From Macrococcus bovicus (GTDB lineage: Bacteria; Bacillota; Bacilli; Staphylococcales; Staphylococcaceae): 61,874 bases of DNA. The notes below the pieces were generated by a model, which ran no database searches, was not told the DNA's origin, and saw only the letters and a list, made by a program, of their open reading frames with translations. The stretch is taken from NCBI RefSeq assembly GCF_004359575.1, contig NZ_SCWF01000012.1:1-61874 (forward strand), read 5' to 3'. The position numbers and the translations under genes were made by a program. Numbering within the stretch: the first letter of the stretch is position 1; every line of letters starts with the position of its first letter. Below, piece by piece: positions 44,457 through 54,607 of the stretch.

Positions 44457-45803
44457 TTATTGATTCAGACGTTCTTCCAGTTCCTTTTTCTTATCTTCAA
44501 ATCCCGGTTTGCCGAGAAGTGCGAACATGTTCTGTTTATAGGCTTCAACACCCGGCTGATTAAATGGATTCACACCGAGCAGGTAACCGCTCATGGCACA
44601 GCTGAGTTCGAAGAAGTAGACCAGATAGCCGAATGTGAAGGCATCAAGTTTCGGCACTTCCACGACTAAGTTCGGTACACCGCCGTCTGTATGGGCGAGA
44701 AGAGTCCCTTGGAACGCTTTCGTGTTAACGAAGTCCAGTGTCTCTCCCGCCAGGAAGTTCAGTCCATCCAGATCATTGTCATCTTTTTCGATGGTAATGT
44801 CGGCACGTGGCGATGCTACTTTGACGACCGTCTCAAAAATATCGCGTCGCCCTTCCTGGACGTATTGCCCGAGTGAATGAAGGTCAGTAGAGAAATTGGC
44901 GCTTGATGGATAGATTCCTTTGAAGTCCTTCCCTTCTGATTCGCCGAATAACTGTTTCCACCATTCATTGAAATACACCAGGCTCGGTTCATAGTTGATC
45001 AGCATTTCAATTGTGTAGCCTTTGTTATACAGGATATTGCGAATCGCTGCATATTGATAACTGATATTATCTTCAAGTTCTGAACTTGACAGATCCTTAC
45101 GCGCAGAAGCTGCACCTTGCATCATCTCATCAATGGAAATACCTGCAGCTGCAATCGGCAGTAAGCCTACAGCCGTCAGAACAGAGTAACGGCCGCCGAC
45201 ATCATCCGGCACTACAAACGTTGCATAGCCTTCTGTATCTGCCAGTGATTTAAGTGCCCCTTTCGCTTTATCAGTTGTCGCATAAATACGAGATTTAGCT
45301 TCTTCTTTACCGTATTTTTCTTCTAAAATCTTCTTAAAGATGCGGAATGCCACAGCTGGCTCTGTAGTCGTACCTGATTTAGAGATGACATTGATTGAGA
45401 AGTCCTTGCCATCAATATACTGAATCAGGTCGCTCACATATGTGGAAGACAGATGATGACCGACAAAGATAATCTGTGGACGACCTTCTTTCGGCGCAAA
45501 ATTATCGAATGTGCCTGATAACATCTCGATAGCTGCACGGGCACCTAAATATGAACCCCCAATACCGATGACGAGCAAGATTTCACTATCTGACTTGATT
45601 TTCTCCGCTGATTCCTTGATGCGTGCAAACTCATCTTGATCATACGCCTCCGGCAGATTCACCCACCCAAGGTAGTCGCTGCCGGCACCAGAACCCTCAT
45701 GAATGGTGTGATGCGTATTTTTGACAAGATCTCTCATCTGATCCAGTTCATGCTGGCCAAGAAAGGTTAGAGCTGTTTCATAATCAAATTTGATATGTGT
45801 CAT
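44457..45803 (-). CDS. pgi: Glucose-6-phosphate isomerase
   Basis: Interconverts glucose-6-phosphate and fructose-6-phosphate in glycolysis. The 448 residues are typical of the short Gram-positive form. The sugar-phosphate-binding segments are [18 protein letters not shown] and [15 protein letters not shown]; the catalytic Glu lies in the [10 protein letters not shown] region, with the C-terminal Lys in [14 protein letters not shown]. It is monocistronic with its own terminator, and divergent from the decayed argGH locus, the same relative layout as in S. aureus. Confidence 0.95.
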   Translation of the reverse strand: MTHIKFDYETALTFLGQHELDQMRDLVKNTHHTIHEGSGAGSDYLGWVNLPEAYDQDEFARIKESAEKIKSDSEILLVIGIGGSYLGARAAIEMLSGTFDNFAPKEGRPQIIFVGHHLSSTYVSDLIQYIDGKDFSINVISKSGTTTEPAVAFRIFKKILEEKYGKEEAKSRIYATTDKAKGALKSLADTEGYATFVVPDDVGGRYSVLTAVGLLPIAAAGISIDEMMQGAASARKDLSSSELEDNISYQYAAIRNILYNKGYTIEMLINYEPSLVYFNEWWKQLFGESEGKDFKGIYPSSANFSTDLHSLGQYVQEGRRDIFETVVKVASPRADITIEKDDNDLDGLNFLAGETLDFVNTKAFQGTLLAHTDGGVPNLVVEVPKLDAFTFGYLVYFFELSCAMSGYLLGVNPFNQPGVEAYKQNMFALLGKPGFEDKKKELEERLNQ

Positions 45804-45913
45804 CTGAATAGCCTCCTGTAATTAATTTCCCCTTCATTTTACTTGAAACTCTCCTACTTCTCAACGAATGTAGAAAAGGAATATGTCGATTTATCAACAG
45901 ATAGAGTAGTTTA

Positions 45914-46047
45914 AGTGGCGCGGGTGACGCCACTCAGATTGAATCCGCGCTTTGAGTGGCGCGGGTGACGCCACTCAGATTGAATCTGCGCTTTGAGTGG
46001 CGCGGGTGACGCCACTCAGATTGAATCCGCGCTTTGAGTGGCGCGAT
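45914..46047. repeat. Tandem hairpin array D (3 units of 41 bp plus a cut unit)
   Basis: Units begin T(G/A)AGTGGCG at 45914, 45955, 45996 and 46037, 41 bases apart. Each holds a 9-bp inverted repeat, TGAGTGGCG / CGCCACTCA, with a 7-base loop, then the spacer GATTGAATCCGCGCTT. The first unit has one mismatch in the stem. The fourth unit stops inside the left arm and loop at about 46047, and argG-derived sequence is readable from 46079. The argG start codon, promoter and ATP-binding loop that should be here are missing. Confidence 0.9.
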
Positions 46048-46072
46048 GCAACCAGTCTCCAGCTCTTATTAA

Positions 46073-48046
46073 AAACACCAGCTGGCCATTCAGTGGCTGG
46101 TCGAACAAGGTTACGAGGTCATCGCCTGCTGTCTCAATGTCGGCGAAAATAAAGATCTTACACTTATCAAAGAGAAAGCCCTAAAAGTCGGCGCTTCAGA
46201 ATCCATCATGCTGGATAAAGTAGACACATTTGCTGATGAATATTTAAGCTACGCCATTAAAGGTAATAGCCTTTATGAACAGACTTATCCGCTGGTTTCC
46301 GCTTTAAGCCGTCCTCTCATTGCCAAGGAACTTGTTAAAATGGCACAGGAGAAAGGCGCCGAGTACATCGCGCATGGTTGTACAGGTAAAGGTAATGACC
46401 AGGTCCGTTTTGAGGTTGCCATTCACAGCATCGATCCATCACTCAAAACACTGGCACCTGTACGGGATTGGGGCTTCAGCAGGGAAGCAGAAATTGATTA
46501 TGCGCTCAAGCATGACATCCCTATTCCAATCGATCTTGATTCACCTTACTCCATTGACCAGAATCTCTGGGGCAGAAGCAATGAGTGCGGTATTCTGGAA
46601 GATCCTTATGCAGAGCCGCCGGAAGATGCATATGAACTGACACAATCCATAGCAGATTCTCCCGACGAACCGTCAGTCATTGAACTGACATTTACAGCAG
46701 GCGTTCCCACGGCCATCAATGGTGAACAAATGGCGCTTCATGAACTCATTGCCAGTCTGAATAGCTTAGGAGGCATTCATGGTGTCGGGCGTATTACTCA
46801 CGTGGAAATGCTTGCACAGTGCGGCATCCTGACGCACTCTGAGAAAGACCTTATCCATCAGGGTCTCAGAAGCATTGAGGCAGACTATGAAAATGGTGAT
46901 GTAGTCTTTACAGCAGCGGCAGAAGATATTCATTTAAACATTGAAAAACTGCTCATTGAGAAAATCGGTCCGACTGGCGGTAAAATGCATACCGGCAGAT
47001 CGCGCAATGACCAGGTCGCTACAGATATGCATCTTTATATGGTTAAAGAGGTCAATGCCATCGTCCATCTTATCGAACAGTTACAGACGACAATAGCAGA
47101 GAGAGCTGAAGAGAATATAGATGTCATCATGCCCGGTTATACACACCTTCAGCGCGCACAACCTATTCTTTTCGCTCATCATATCATGTCATACTTCTGG
47201 ATGTTGCAACGTGATAAAGAACGTCTGACAGACAGTCTGAAACGCATCAGTCTCTCTCCTCTCGGTGCCGGTGCCTTGGCAGGAACGACCTATCCGATTG
47301 ACCAGCCAATGACACGGACGCTTCTCGGTTTCAGCGGACTCTACATGAACAGCATGGACGCGGTATCTGACCGGGATTATCTGCTGGAAACGATGAACAA
47401 CCTCAATCTGATCATGATGCACCTCTCCCGCTTCAGTGAAGAGATTATTCTCTGGTGTACACATGAGTTCAATTTCATTGCTTTGAGCGATGCTTTTTCG
47501 ACCGGCTCATCCATCATGCCCCAGAAGAAAAATCCGGATATGGCTGAGCTTATCAGAGGGAAGGCCGGGACAGTTGCGGGACGTTATATGGGTCTCCTGA
47601 TGACGATGAAAGGCTTACCGCTTGCTTACAATAAGGATATGCAGGAAGATAAGAAGCCCTCCTTTGAAGCAGTGGCAGATACGAAGAAAAGTCTCAATAT
47701 CTTTAACGGTATGATCCGCACAATGACCCTCAACAAAGAGGAGATGGCACTGAATGATTTCTCGAATGCCACAGAGTTTGCTGATTACCTGGTGACACTC
47801 GGCGTGCCCTTCAGAGAAGCGCATGCATTAACCGGCCAGCTGGTCTATTCATGTATACAGAAGAATCAGTTGCTGATGGATGTGCCGCTGGAAACCTATC
47901 GTTCCATCCATCCCTCAATCACCGAAGAAGTCTATACATCTCTCACGCCTGCTGCAGCTGTCAACAGACGCCAGAATCTGAACGGTACTGGTACAGATGC
48001 GGTGCTGCAGCAAATAAAAGAAGGGAAGACGCTCATCTCACGATAG
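46073..48046 (+). pseudogene. Fused relic of argG (argininosuccinate synthase) and argH (argininosuccinate lyase)
   Basis: One open frame of 658 codons (first ATG at 46208). From 46079 it reads as ArgG starting inside the protein ([18 protein letters not shown]), without the N-terminal AYSGGLDTS ATP loop. It continues through [14 protein letters not shown] and [20 protein letters not shown], and breaks after GVGRITHVE (about 46807). ArgH then begins at [15 protein letters not shown], lacking roughly its first 47 residues, and runs to its normal end with TGRSRNDQ and the signature [12 protein letters not shown]. ArgG has lost about 150 C-terminal residues. The deletion kept the frame. Neither half should be a complete enzyme. 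A hairpin covers the stop. Confidence 0.88.
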
Positions 48047-48053
48047 CGTCTTC
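48025..48053 (+). terminator. Terminator of the argGH locus
   Basis: The arms GAAGACGCT / AGCGTCTTC span the stop codon and are followed by a T-rich run. It is still intact although the genes are broken. Confidence 0.65.
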
Positions 48054-48061
48054 TCTTCTTT

Positions 48062-49222
48062 TTATTCAGCTAACTTATAGATGGCGATAACGGCTTCTTT
48101 ATCTAACTGATAGAAATTACCGAATGGCCCATTGAACAATGTCTTGTCTGCAAATGTCTCAAAATCATCTGCCGCAATATCAAAATCACTGAGTCTGCTC
48201 GGTGCGCCGATGGACTGCCAGTAATCTTCAAGACCTTTAATACCTGCCTCCACTTTCGCACTTTCAGATAGCTGCTGATCCACATCGAATACGTCCTCCG
48301 CAAACTGTGCAAAGCGTGCCGGTTGATGCTGACTGACATATTTCATCCAGGCCGGGAAGAGGATCGCCAGTCCTGCACCGTGCGCGATATCATGTACGGC
48401 ACTGACTGCATGCTCCAGGTTATGCGTTGCCCAGTCTCCGTTGTATCCCATACGCATAAAGCCGTTTAAAGCGACCGTTGCGCCGAGCATCAATGTCTCG
48501 CGTGCCTCGTAGTTATCAGGTTGTGCTAAAGCGACACGTCCTGCTGCCATGATCTCCTTCATGACACCCGCAATCATGGCATCGCCAATCGCGCTGTTGT
48601 CTGCTTCATTGAAATACTGCTCAATTAAATGGCTCATTGAATCCACGATACCATTAACCGTCTGATTCGCAGGCAATGTATACAATACTTCCGGATTCAG
48701 CAATGAGAACTTAGGGAAGACGAGCGGTGAGCCCCAGCCCAGTTTTTCATTCGTTTCCCAGTTCGTGATGACTGAGCCTGCATTCATCTCAGAACCAGTC
48801 GCGGAGATTGTCAGGATAGTTCCGAACGGGACGACTTCTGTCGGTGTGACTTGACGTGTCACGATATCCCACGGGTCATTGTCCAGCTTACTTGCAGCAG
48901 AAATCAGTTTGGTACCGTCAATCACACTGCCGCCGCCTACTGCGAGAATAAAGTCGATGTCTTTGTCCTTAACAACCGCTACTGCTTTTTTTACGGTTGA
49001 AAGACGGGGGTTCGGTTCAATACCGCCGAATTCATATACTTCATAGTCTGCCAGCAAGTTCATGATACGTGTATGCAGGCCGGATTTCTTGATGCTGCCA
49101 CCCCCATAAGTGACCAGGATTTTTTTGCCGTCTGTAAACTGGCTGATCATCTGGGGCAGTTTTTCGATACTGTCTTTACCGAATACGAGTTGTGTCGGAT
49201 TGTAAAATGTAAATGAATTCAT
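48062..49222 (-). CDS. Iron-containing alcohol dehydrogenase (butanol dehydrogenase-like)
   Basis: A 386-residue NAD(P)H-dependent alcohol dehydrogenase of the iron-activated type III family. The cofactor-binding segment is FILAVGGGSVIDGTKLI. The metal ligands are seen as His in IVDSMSHLIEQYF and the His pair in VHDIAHGAGLAILFP, together with an Asp upstream. It most resembles the YugJ/BdhA group that reduces aldehydes to alcohols; the true substrate is unknown. It is convergent with the argGH relic. In S. aureus I recall a glycerophosphodiesterase gene at this place instead. Confidence 0.88.
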   Translation of the reverse strand: MNSFTFYNPTQLVFGKDSIEKLPQMISQFTDGKKILVTYGGGSIKKSGLHTRIMNLLADYEVYEFGGIEPNPRLSTVKKAVAVVKDKDIDFILAVGGGSVIDGTKLISAASKLDNDPWDIVTRQVTPTEVVPFGTILTISATGSEMNAGSVITNWETNEKLGWGSPLVFPKFSLLNPEVLYTLPANQTVNGIVDSMSHLIEQYFNEADNSAIGDAMIAGVMKEIMAAGRVALAQPDNYEARETLMLGATVALNGFMRMGYNGDWATHNLEHAVSAVHDIAHGAGLAILFPAWMKYVSQHQPARFAQFAEDVFDVDQQLSESAKVEAGIKGLEDYWQSIGAPSRLSDFDIAADDFETFADKTLFNGPFGNFYQLDKEAVIAIYKLAE

Positions 49223-49294
49223 GATAGACCTCCTCTGTTAAGTACTTCTATTGTAGACGCCTCGCACCATTCTAAGAAATAAACTGCTCAAAAA

Positions 49295-49323
49295 AGAGAG
49301 GCCCCTTAGCAGGGAGCCTCTCT
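49295..49323 (-). terminator. Terminator of gudB
   Basis: The arms AGAGAGGC / GCCTCTCT with an internal CC/GG pair, then TTTTTT on the minus strand, directly at the gudB stop. Confidence 0.75.
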
Positions 49324-49324
49324 A

Positions 49325-50569
49325 TTATGCCCAGCCGCGGTAACGTGCAGCTTCAGCTGTACGCTTGATACCGACGATATAAGCAGCAAGTCTCATATCA
49401 ATATTTCTGGTCTGCGCGAGGGAATAGATGTTATCAAATGCTCGTACTAATTTCTCACGAAGTTTTTCGTTAACTTCTTCTTCAGTCCAGTAGTAACCTT
49501 GGTTGTTCTGTACCCATTCGAAATAAGAGACCGTTACCCCGCCGGCACTTGCCAGAACATCAGGAACCAGCAGGATGCCGCGTTCTGTCAGAATCTTCGT
49601 CGCTTCCATCGTCGTTGGACCGTTAGCCGCTTCGACAACGATTTCCGCTTTGATATCGTATGCATTGTCCTCTGTAATCTGGTTGGAGATTGCAGCAGGG
49701 ACTAAGATATCGCAGTCCAGTTCAAACAGTTCTTTGTTAGTGATTGTATCTTCAAATAGATTTGTCACTGTACCGAAGCTGTCACGACGGTCAAGTAAAT
49801 AATCAATATCTAAGCCGTTCGGATCATGAAGCGCGCCATGTGCATCAGAAATAGCAATGACTTTAGCGCCTGCATCGTAAAGGAACTTCGCTAAGAAGCT
49901 ACCTGCGTTACCGAAACCTTGAATGACAACACGTGAATCTTTAATTGTTTTGCCACGACGTTTTGCTGCCTCTTCAATCGCGATGACAACACCTAGTGCT
50001 GTAGAGCGGTCACGACCCTGAGAGCCACCGAGTACAATCGGTTTCCCTGTAATGAAACCTGGTGAGTTGAACTCATCCATTTTACTGTATTCATCCATCA
50101 TCCACGCCATGATCTGTGAGTTTGTGAAGACATCCGGTGCCGGAATATCTTTAGTCGGTCCTACAATCTGTGAGATTGCACGCACATAACCACGTGATAA
50201 ACGCTCAACTTCATGAATACTCATCTGACGAGGGTCACAGACGATACCGCCTTTACCGCCCCCGTAAGGTAAGTCGACAATACCACATTTCAGTGTCATC
50301 CACATCGATAATGCCTTTACTTCATCTTCATCTACGTCAGGGTGGAAACGTACGCCCCCTTTAGTGGGACCCACAGCATCATTATGCTGTGCACGGTAAC
50401 CTGTGAATGTCTTCACTGTCCCGTCATCCATACGAACCGGGATGCGCACAGTGAGCAAACGCATCGGCTCCTTCACTAATTCGTACATACCCTCATCAAA
50501 ACCTAATTTATCAAGCGCATCCTTTATGATGATCTGTGATGATTTTACTAAGTTTTCGTGCTCTGCCAT
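49325..50569 (-). CDS. gudB: NAD-dependent glutamate dehydrogenase
   Basis: Oxidatively deaminates glutamate to 2-oxoglutarate and ammonia. The 414 residues are the hexameric type found in Bacillus and Staphylococcus. Catalytic Lys residues lie in YRAQHNDAVGPTKGG and GGGKGGIVCDP; the Rossmann motif is VVIQGFGNAGSFLAKFL. It ends the pathway ornithine to P5C to glutamate to 2-oxoglutarate encoded with rocD and rocA. A cre-like site in front suggests glucose repression through CcpA. Confidence 0.95.
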   Translation of the reverse strand: MAEHENLVKSSQIIIKDALDKLGFDEGMYELVKEPMRLLTVRIPVRMDDGTVKTFTGYRAQHNDAVGPTKGGVRFHPDVDEDEVKALSMWMTLKCGIVDLPYGGGKGGIVCDPRQMSIHEVERLSRGYVRAISQIVGPTKDIPAPDVFTNSQIMAWMMDEYSKMDEFNSPGFITGKPIVLGGSQGRDRSTALGVVIAIEEAAKRRGKTIKDSRVVIQGFGNAGSFLAKFLYDAGAKVIAISDAHGALHDPNGLDIDYLLDRRDSFGTVTNLFEDTITNKELFELDCDILVPAAISNQITEDNAYDIKAEIVVEAANGPTTMEATKILTERGILLVPDVLASAGGVTVSYFEWVQNNQGYYWTEEEVNEKLREKLVRAFDNIYSLAQTRNIDMRLAAYIVGIKRTAEAARYRGWA

Positions 50570-50655
50570 ATCCTCTTCGCCTCTTTTTTCAATACTTTAG
50601 TTCTCAATTATTGTAACATATTTAATTCACAATAACAGACTTAACTCAAATTTTT

Positions 50656-50669
50656 TGAAAACGCTACCA
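50656..50669 (-). promoter_or_regulatory. Candidate cre (CcpA) site upstream of gudB
   Basis: TGAAAACGCTACCA fits the cre consensus TGWAANCGNTNWCA with one mismatch. It lies in the rocD-gudB gap, 87 bases before the gudB start and just after the rocD stop. Confidence 0.5.
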
Positions 50670-50671
50670 AT

Positions 50672-51865
50672 CTATTTAGCAAATACTTGTTTCACGCGTT
50701 CGAGTGCCCAGTCAAGTTCGTCTTTCGTAATGATCAGAGGCGGTGCAAAACGAATCACTGTGTCATGCGTTTCCTTACATAAGAGCCCCAGTTCTTTTAA
50801 CTGTTCACAGTATGGACGTGCATTCTCAGTTAATTCAACACCGATGAAGAGTCCTTTGCCGCGTACTTCTTTGATGACTGGATTATCAATCTTCTGAAGC
50901 TCCGCTTTGAAGTATTCTCCCAGTTCAAGTGAACGTTCAGATAATTTCTCATCAACCAGTACGTCAAGCGCTGCGATGGAAACGGCACAAGCAAGTGGGT
51001 TACCACCGAATGTCGAGCCGTGTGAGCCCGCATTGAATACTTCCAGAATCTCTTTATCTGCTAATACACATGAGATCGGGAAGACACCGCCGCCGAGTGC
51101 TTTACCTAAAATATACATATCCGGTTTAACATTATCCCAGTCTGTCGCAAAAAGTTTACCTGAACGGCCAAGACCTGCCTGGATTTCGTCAGCAATGAAG
51201 AGAACATTGTTCTCATCACAGACTTCACGCACCTGTTTCAGGAAGCCGTCAGCCGGAATGTTGATACCTGCTTCACCTTGGATAGGCTCAAGTAATACGG
51301 CAGCTGTGTTCGGTGTGATGGCTGCCTTGATCTGCTCGATATCACCGAAGTCAACCAGTTTAAAACCGCCGAGTAACGGGCCATAGCCACGCTGATACTC
51401 CGCTTCACTTGATAAAGAAACTGCTGCCATTGTACGACCATGGAAGTTGCCTTTCATCGCAACGATTTCTGCCTGATCCTTCGCAACGCCCTTGACGTCA
51501 TACGCCCAGCGTCGAGCCGCTTTAATCGCGGTCTCAACTGCTTCAGCACCTGTATTCATCGGCAGTACCATATCTTTTCCTGCCAGTTTACAGATTTTTT
51601 CATACCATGGGCCGAGCTGGTCGCTATGGAATGCACGAGAAGTCAATGTGACGCGATCGGCCTGATCTTTTAATGCCTGGATGATCTTCGGATGACGGTG
51701 ACCCTGGTTAACTGCTGAATAGGCAGATAACATATCCATATATTGATGGCCTTCCGGATCTTTTACCCAGACGCCTTCCGCCTCAGAAATAACGATTGGC
51801 AGTGGATGATAGTTCGGTGCGCCGTAATGATTTGTCTGTTCAATAATTTCAGCTGATTTAGTCAT
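50672..51865 (-). CDS. rocD: Ornithine aminotransferase
   Basis: A PLP enzyme of 397 residues that moves the delta-amino group of ornithine to 2-oxoglutarate, giving glutamate-5-semialdehyde/P5C. The PLP-binding Lys lies in [14 protein letters not shown]. The cofactor-contact Asp is in [15 protein letters not shown], and the N-terminal segment [18 protein letters not shown] is typical. It lies between rocA and gudB on the same strand, as expected for arginine/ornithine breakdown. Confidence 0.95.
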   Translation of the reverse strand: MTKSAEIIEQTNHYGAPNYHPLPIVISEAEGVWVKDPEGHQYMDMLSAYSAVNQGHRHPKIIQALKDQADRVTLTSRAFHSDQLGPWYEKICKLAGKDMVLPMNTGAEAVETAIKAARRWAYDVKGVAKDQAEIVAMKGNFHGRTMAAVSLSSEAEYQRGYGPLLGGFKLVDFGDIEQIKAAITPNTAAVLLEPIQGEAGINIPADGFLKQVREVCDENNVLFIADEIQAGLGRSGKLFATDWDNVKPDMYILGKALGGGVFPISCVLADKEILEVFNAGSHGSTFGGNPLACAVSIAALDVLVDEKLSERSLELGEYFKAELQKIDNPVIKEVRGKGLFIGVELTENARPYCEQLKELGLLCKETHDTVIRFAPPLIITKDELDWALERVKQVFAK

Positions 51866-51886
51866 AATTATCCCCTTTTAGTAAAA

Positions 51887-51911
51887 CAGTAGTGCTCAAC
51901 AAGCACTACTG
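51887..51911 (-). terminator. Terminator between rocA and rocD
   Basis: The arms CAGTAGTGCT / AGCACTACTG with a 5-base loop and a T-run on the minus strand, after the rocA stop. Some read-through into rocD is possible. Confidence 0.6.
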
Positions 51912-51924
51912 CAGTTTTTAAGTA

Positions 51925-53469
51925 TTAAAGCATTTCAGATGATGTACGACCTTGCATATGAAGGACTAAGTAATCAGGACCGCCCGCTTTAGAGTCTGTA
52001 CCTGACATTTTGAAGCCGCCGAACGGCTGGTAGCCGACGATTGCGCCTGTACAGCCACGGTTGAAGTAAAGGTTACCGACCATAAAGTCACGGCGTGCCT
52101 CTTCAAGATGCTCACGGTTATTCGTGATAACAGCACCTGTTAAACCGTAATCTGTATTGTTCGCAAATTTAATCGCTTCTGTGAAGTCTTTCGCTTTAGC
52201 GATACCGACAACTGGTCCGAAGATTTCTTCCTGCATGATGCGGTCATCGTGGTTAAGTCCGATAAAGACTGTTGGATGTACGAAGTGGCCTTCTTCTTCG
52301 TCTGTTGTACCGCCGACAAGCAGTTCACCTTCCTGCTTACCGATTTCAATATATTCCTTGATTTTGTTAAGAGAATTTTCATCGATGACAGGACCCATGA
52401 AGTGTTCATTTGTCTCAGGGTTACCGACTGTTAATTTTTCTGTTTTTTCTTTTACTTTAGCCACGACTTCATCATAAACATCTTCTACGATGATGACACG
52501 TGAACATGCTGAACATTTCTGACCAGAGAATCCGAATGCTGATTTAACGATTGATTCAGCTGCCAGCTCAAGATCTGCTTCTGAGTCAACAACGATTGTA
52601 TCCTTACCGCCCATTTCAGCAATCACACGTTTTAAGTTCAGCTGACCTTCGTGTACTTTCGCTGCGCGTTCATAGATATGGACACCGACGTCACGTGAGC
52701 CTGTGAATGAGATGAAACGTGTATCAACATGGTCAACGATGAAGTCACCGATGTCACGTGAAGAACCAGGGATAAAGTTAACAACCCCTTTAGGCATACC
52801 CGCTTCTTCTAATACTTCCATGAATTTGTAAGCCACAACCAACGTGTTTGAAGATGGTTTAAGAAGCACTGTGTTACCTGTTACTAAAGGTGCTACAGTC
52901 GTTCCTGCCATGATGGCAAACGGGAAGTTCCAAGGTGAGATAACAACACCCACACCTAATGGAATGTAATCGTAACGGTTGAATTCACCTGGACGGCTTT
53001 CTACTTTAACACCGTCTTTAAGACGTAACATTTCACGGCCGTAGAACTCAAGGAAGTCGATTGCTTCTGCTGTATCCGCATCTGCTTCGTTCCAAGGTTT
53101 CCCTGCTTCTTTGATGAGAAGGGCTGAGAACTCCCATTTGCGGCGACGGATGATCGCAGCTGCACGGAATAAGATATCTGCACGGAATTCAGGTGCGGAT
53201 GTTCTCCAGGTCTCAAACGTTTCTTTAGCCACAGCCATCGCTTGTTCAGCATGCTCCTGTGTTGCTTTAGAAATGTAACCGATTGTTTCATCTTTTTTAG
53301 ATGGGTTGTATGAACGAACTTTATCTTCTGTCATGATGCGTTCGCCACCAATGACCAGTGGATAGTCCTGACCTAAGTAGTTATTAACTGTTTCAAGGCC
53401 TTTTTTCATTGCTTCCTGATTTTCTGCAACAGTAAAATCAGTAAATGGTTCATGTTTATATGGAATCAT
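51925..53469 (-). CDS. rocA: 1-pyrroline-5-carboxylate dehydrogenase
   Basis: An NAD-dependent aldehyde dehydrogenase of 514 residues that oxidises glutamate semialdehyde/P5C to glutamate in proline and arginine catabolism. The catalytic Cys is in [14 protein letters not shown], the Glu in [12 protein letters not shown], and the oxyanion Asn region is [12 protein letters not shown]. The start ATG 53469 (MIPYKHEPF) is behind AGGAGGG and gives the same length as the staphylococcal enzyme. It receives the product of RocD encoded next to it. Confidence 0.95.
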   Translation of the reverse strand: MIPYKHEPFTDFTVAENQEAMKKGLETVNNYLGQDYPLVIGGERIMTEDKVRSYNPSKKDETIGYISKATQEHAEQAMAVAKETFETWRTSAPEFRADILFRAAAIIRRRKWEFSALLIKEAGKPWNEADADTAEAIDFLEFYGREMLRLKDGVKVESRPGEFNRYDYIPLGVGVVISPWNFPFAIMAGTTVAPLVTGNTVLLKPSSNTLVVAYKFMEVLEEAGMPKGVVNFIPGSSRDIGDFIVDHVDTRFISFTGSRDVGVHIYERAAKVHEGQLNLKRVIAEMGGKDTIVVDSEADLELAAESIVKSAFGFSGQKCSACSRVIIVEDVYDEVVAKVKEKTEKLTVGNPETNEHFMGPVIDENSLNKIKEYIEIGKQEGELLVGGTTDEEEGHFVHPTVFIGLNHDDRIMQEEIFGPVVGIAKAKDFTEAIKFANNTDYGLTGAVITNNREHLEEARRDFMVGNLYFNRGCTGAIVGYQPFGGFKMSGTDSKAGGPDYLVLHMQGRTSSEML

Positions 53470-53635
53470 TATTGTCCCTCCTAAAATTAGGTTCATAGAA
53501 AACCCTTACATCCTTAATAATGAACAAAAAGCGTTTTACTTTCAAGTCCTTTGCAATAAATTGTGAAGAAAAATATTTATGCTTATTTCAGGTTAAACAT
53601 ACAAAAAAGAACATCACCCGCATTCAGTCATGTTC

Positions 53636-54001
53636 TCAGTATAAATCTGACTTATTGATCCATTCCGGCAGCTTCTGCCGCAGCGATTCAAAGCCAATCG
53701 TCTGTTCCTGGTTGATCTCATCCAGTACAGATTTCTTCTCTTTTTTGCGTTCCTGACGTCTGAAATAATCATTTTCTTTGAGAGTCAGATTGAGTTTCCC
53801 ATCAGATGACACATCGAGTACCTTCGCCTTCACAATCTGGCCGACTGATAAGAAGACGTTTAAATTATGGATATAATCATTCATGACTTCTGAGATGTGA
53901 ATCAGTCCTTCGACGTGGTCCAGTGTTTCTACAAATGCACCATATGGCTGGATGCCCGTCACCTTCACTTTGACGAACTGACCCTTATGATACTTCGTCA
54001 T
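53636..54001 (-). CDS. yugI: S1-domain RNA-binding protein (YugI/CvfD-like)
   Basis: A 121-residue protein with one S1 OB-fold at about residues 5-75 (GQFVKVKVTGIQPYGAFVET, GLIHISEV, VGQIVKAKVLDVSSDGKLNLTLK). A basic, charged tail follows (YFRRQERKKEKKS). Relatives bind RNA or ribosomes and affect stress and virulence gene expression after transcription. I start at the second ATG (54001), six bases after AGGAGGG; the first ATG (54007) touches the ribosome site. Confidence 0.85.
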   Translation of the reverse strand: MTKYHKGQFVKVKVTGIQPYGAFVETLDHVEGLIHISEVMNDYIHNLNVFLSVGQIVKAKVLDVSSDGKLNLTLKENDYFRRQERKKEKKSVLDEINQEQTIGFESLRQKLPEWINKSDLY

Positions 54002-54064
54002 CTTCATCCCTCCTTTTACTCTTTTATCGACACTATCAGTGTATCATAAAGAGGTATGGATGAA

Positions 54065-54319
54065 CTAGAGCGCGCACGTCTGATTGAGAAGATCCACCTG
54101 GTCAAGAACCCGCTCTACGTCTTCTTCTGGCGGTGCACTCAGAAACGCGTAATCATAAATCGCCCGGATGCCTTCAATAGTTTCTGCTCTGCTCTTCTTC
54201 TGATGAATCAGTTCCATACAGTCATATATTTCCTGGTCGCCCATTGTCGGATCCTCAAGATGCATCGGATTCCAGTCTGCGAGTAGTTTATAGAGTTCAA
54301 TGTTAAATTCTGCGTTCAT
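54065..54319 (-). CDS. DUF1871 family protein
   Basis: An 84-residue acidic, helical protein with no membrane segment. The segment LADWNPMHLEDPTMGDQEIYDC is characteristic of DUF1871, a small cytosolic family of unknown function in Bacillales. It overlaps the preceding small membrane-protein gene by 17 bases, so the two are translated together. Confidence 0.75.
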   Translation of the reverse strand: MNAEFNIELYKLLADWNPMHLEDPTMGDQEIYDCMELIHQKKSRAETIEGIRAIYDYAFLSAPPEEDVERVLDQVDLLNQTCAL

Positions 54320-54509
54320 TTTTCAGTTCCTTGTTCTCAAGTTTTCTCAGGACATCCTGCTCGAATGCTTCCATTTTTGCTTCTTCTTTTGAAGCATGAT
54401 TTCTGAAATAACGGAATGTGACGTATGCCATCACCATGAATATAACCAGCGTAATGACAGCTGGGATATATTCCATTTTATTTTCCGGAAAATATAGAAA
54501 TTCCATCAT
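54303..54509 (-). CDS. Small single-helix membrane protein (68 aa)
   Basis: A 68-residue protein with one membrane helix (IPAVITLVIFMVMAYVTF, about 15-34) and a charged, probably coiled-coil C-terminal tail (RNHASKEEAKMEAFEQDVL). The ribosome site GAGGAGATG stands upstream; two ATGs in tandem leave the exact start open by one codon. It overlaps the DUF1871 gene. No function is known to me. Confidence 0.65.
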   Translation of the reverse strand: MMEFLYFPENKMEYIPAVITLVIFMVMAYVTFRYFRNHASKEEAKMEAFEQDVLRKLENKELKNERRI

Positions 54510-54561
54510 GATTCATCATCTCCTCATCCTTCAAAAATTATAGCACGCTATAATTAAAAAA

Positions 54562-54598
54562 AATCAATAAGTCATGAACATTTCATGACTTATTGATT
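54562..54598 (-). terminator. Terminator of ppiB
   Basis: Perfect 16-bp arms (AATCAATAAGTCATGA and complement) with a 5-base loop, then TTTTTTTTAATT on the minus strand. Confidence 0.85.
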
Positions 54599-54607
54599 CA
54601 CTCGGAT

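Noticed and set aside
46208-48046. Functional argininosuccinate lyase with an N-terminal extension
   Set aside because: The extension is recognisable ArgG without its ATP loop, and the ArgH part lacks its N-terminal active-site segment, so this is a fusion relic rather than an extended enzyme.
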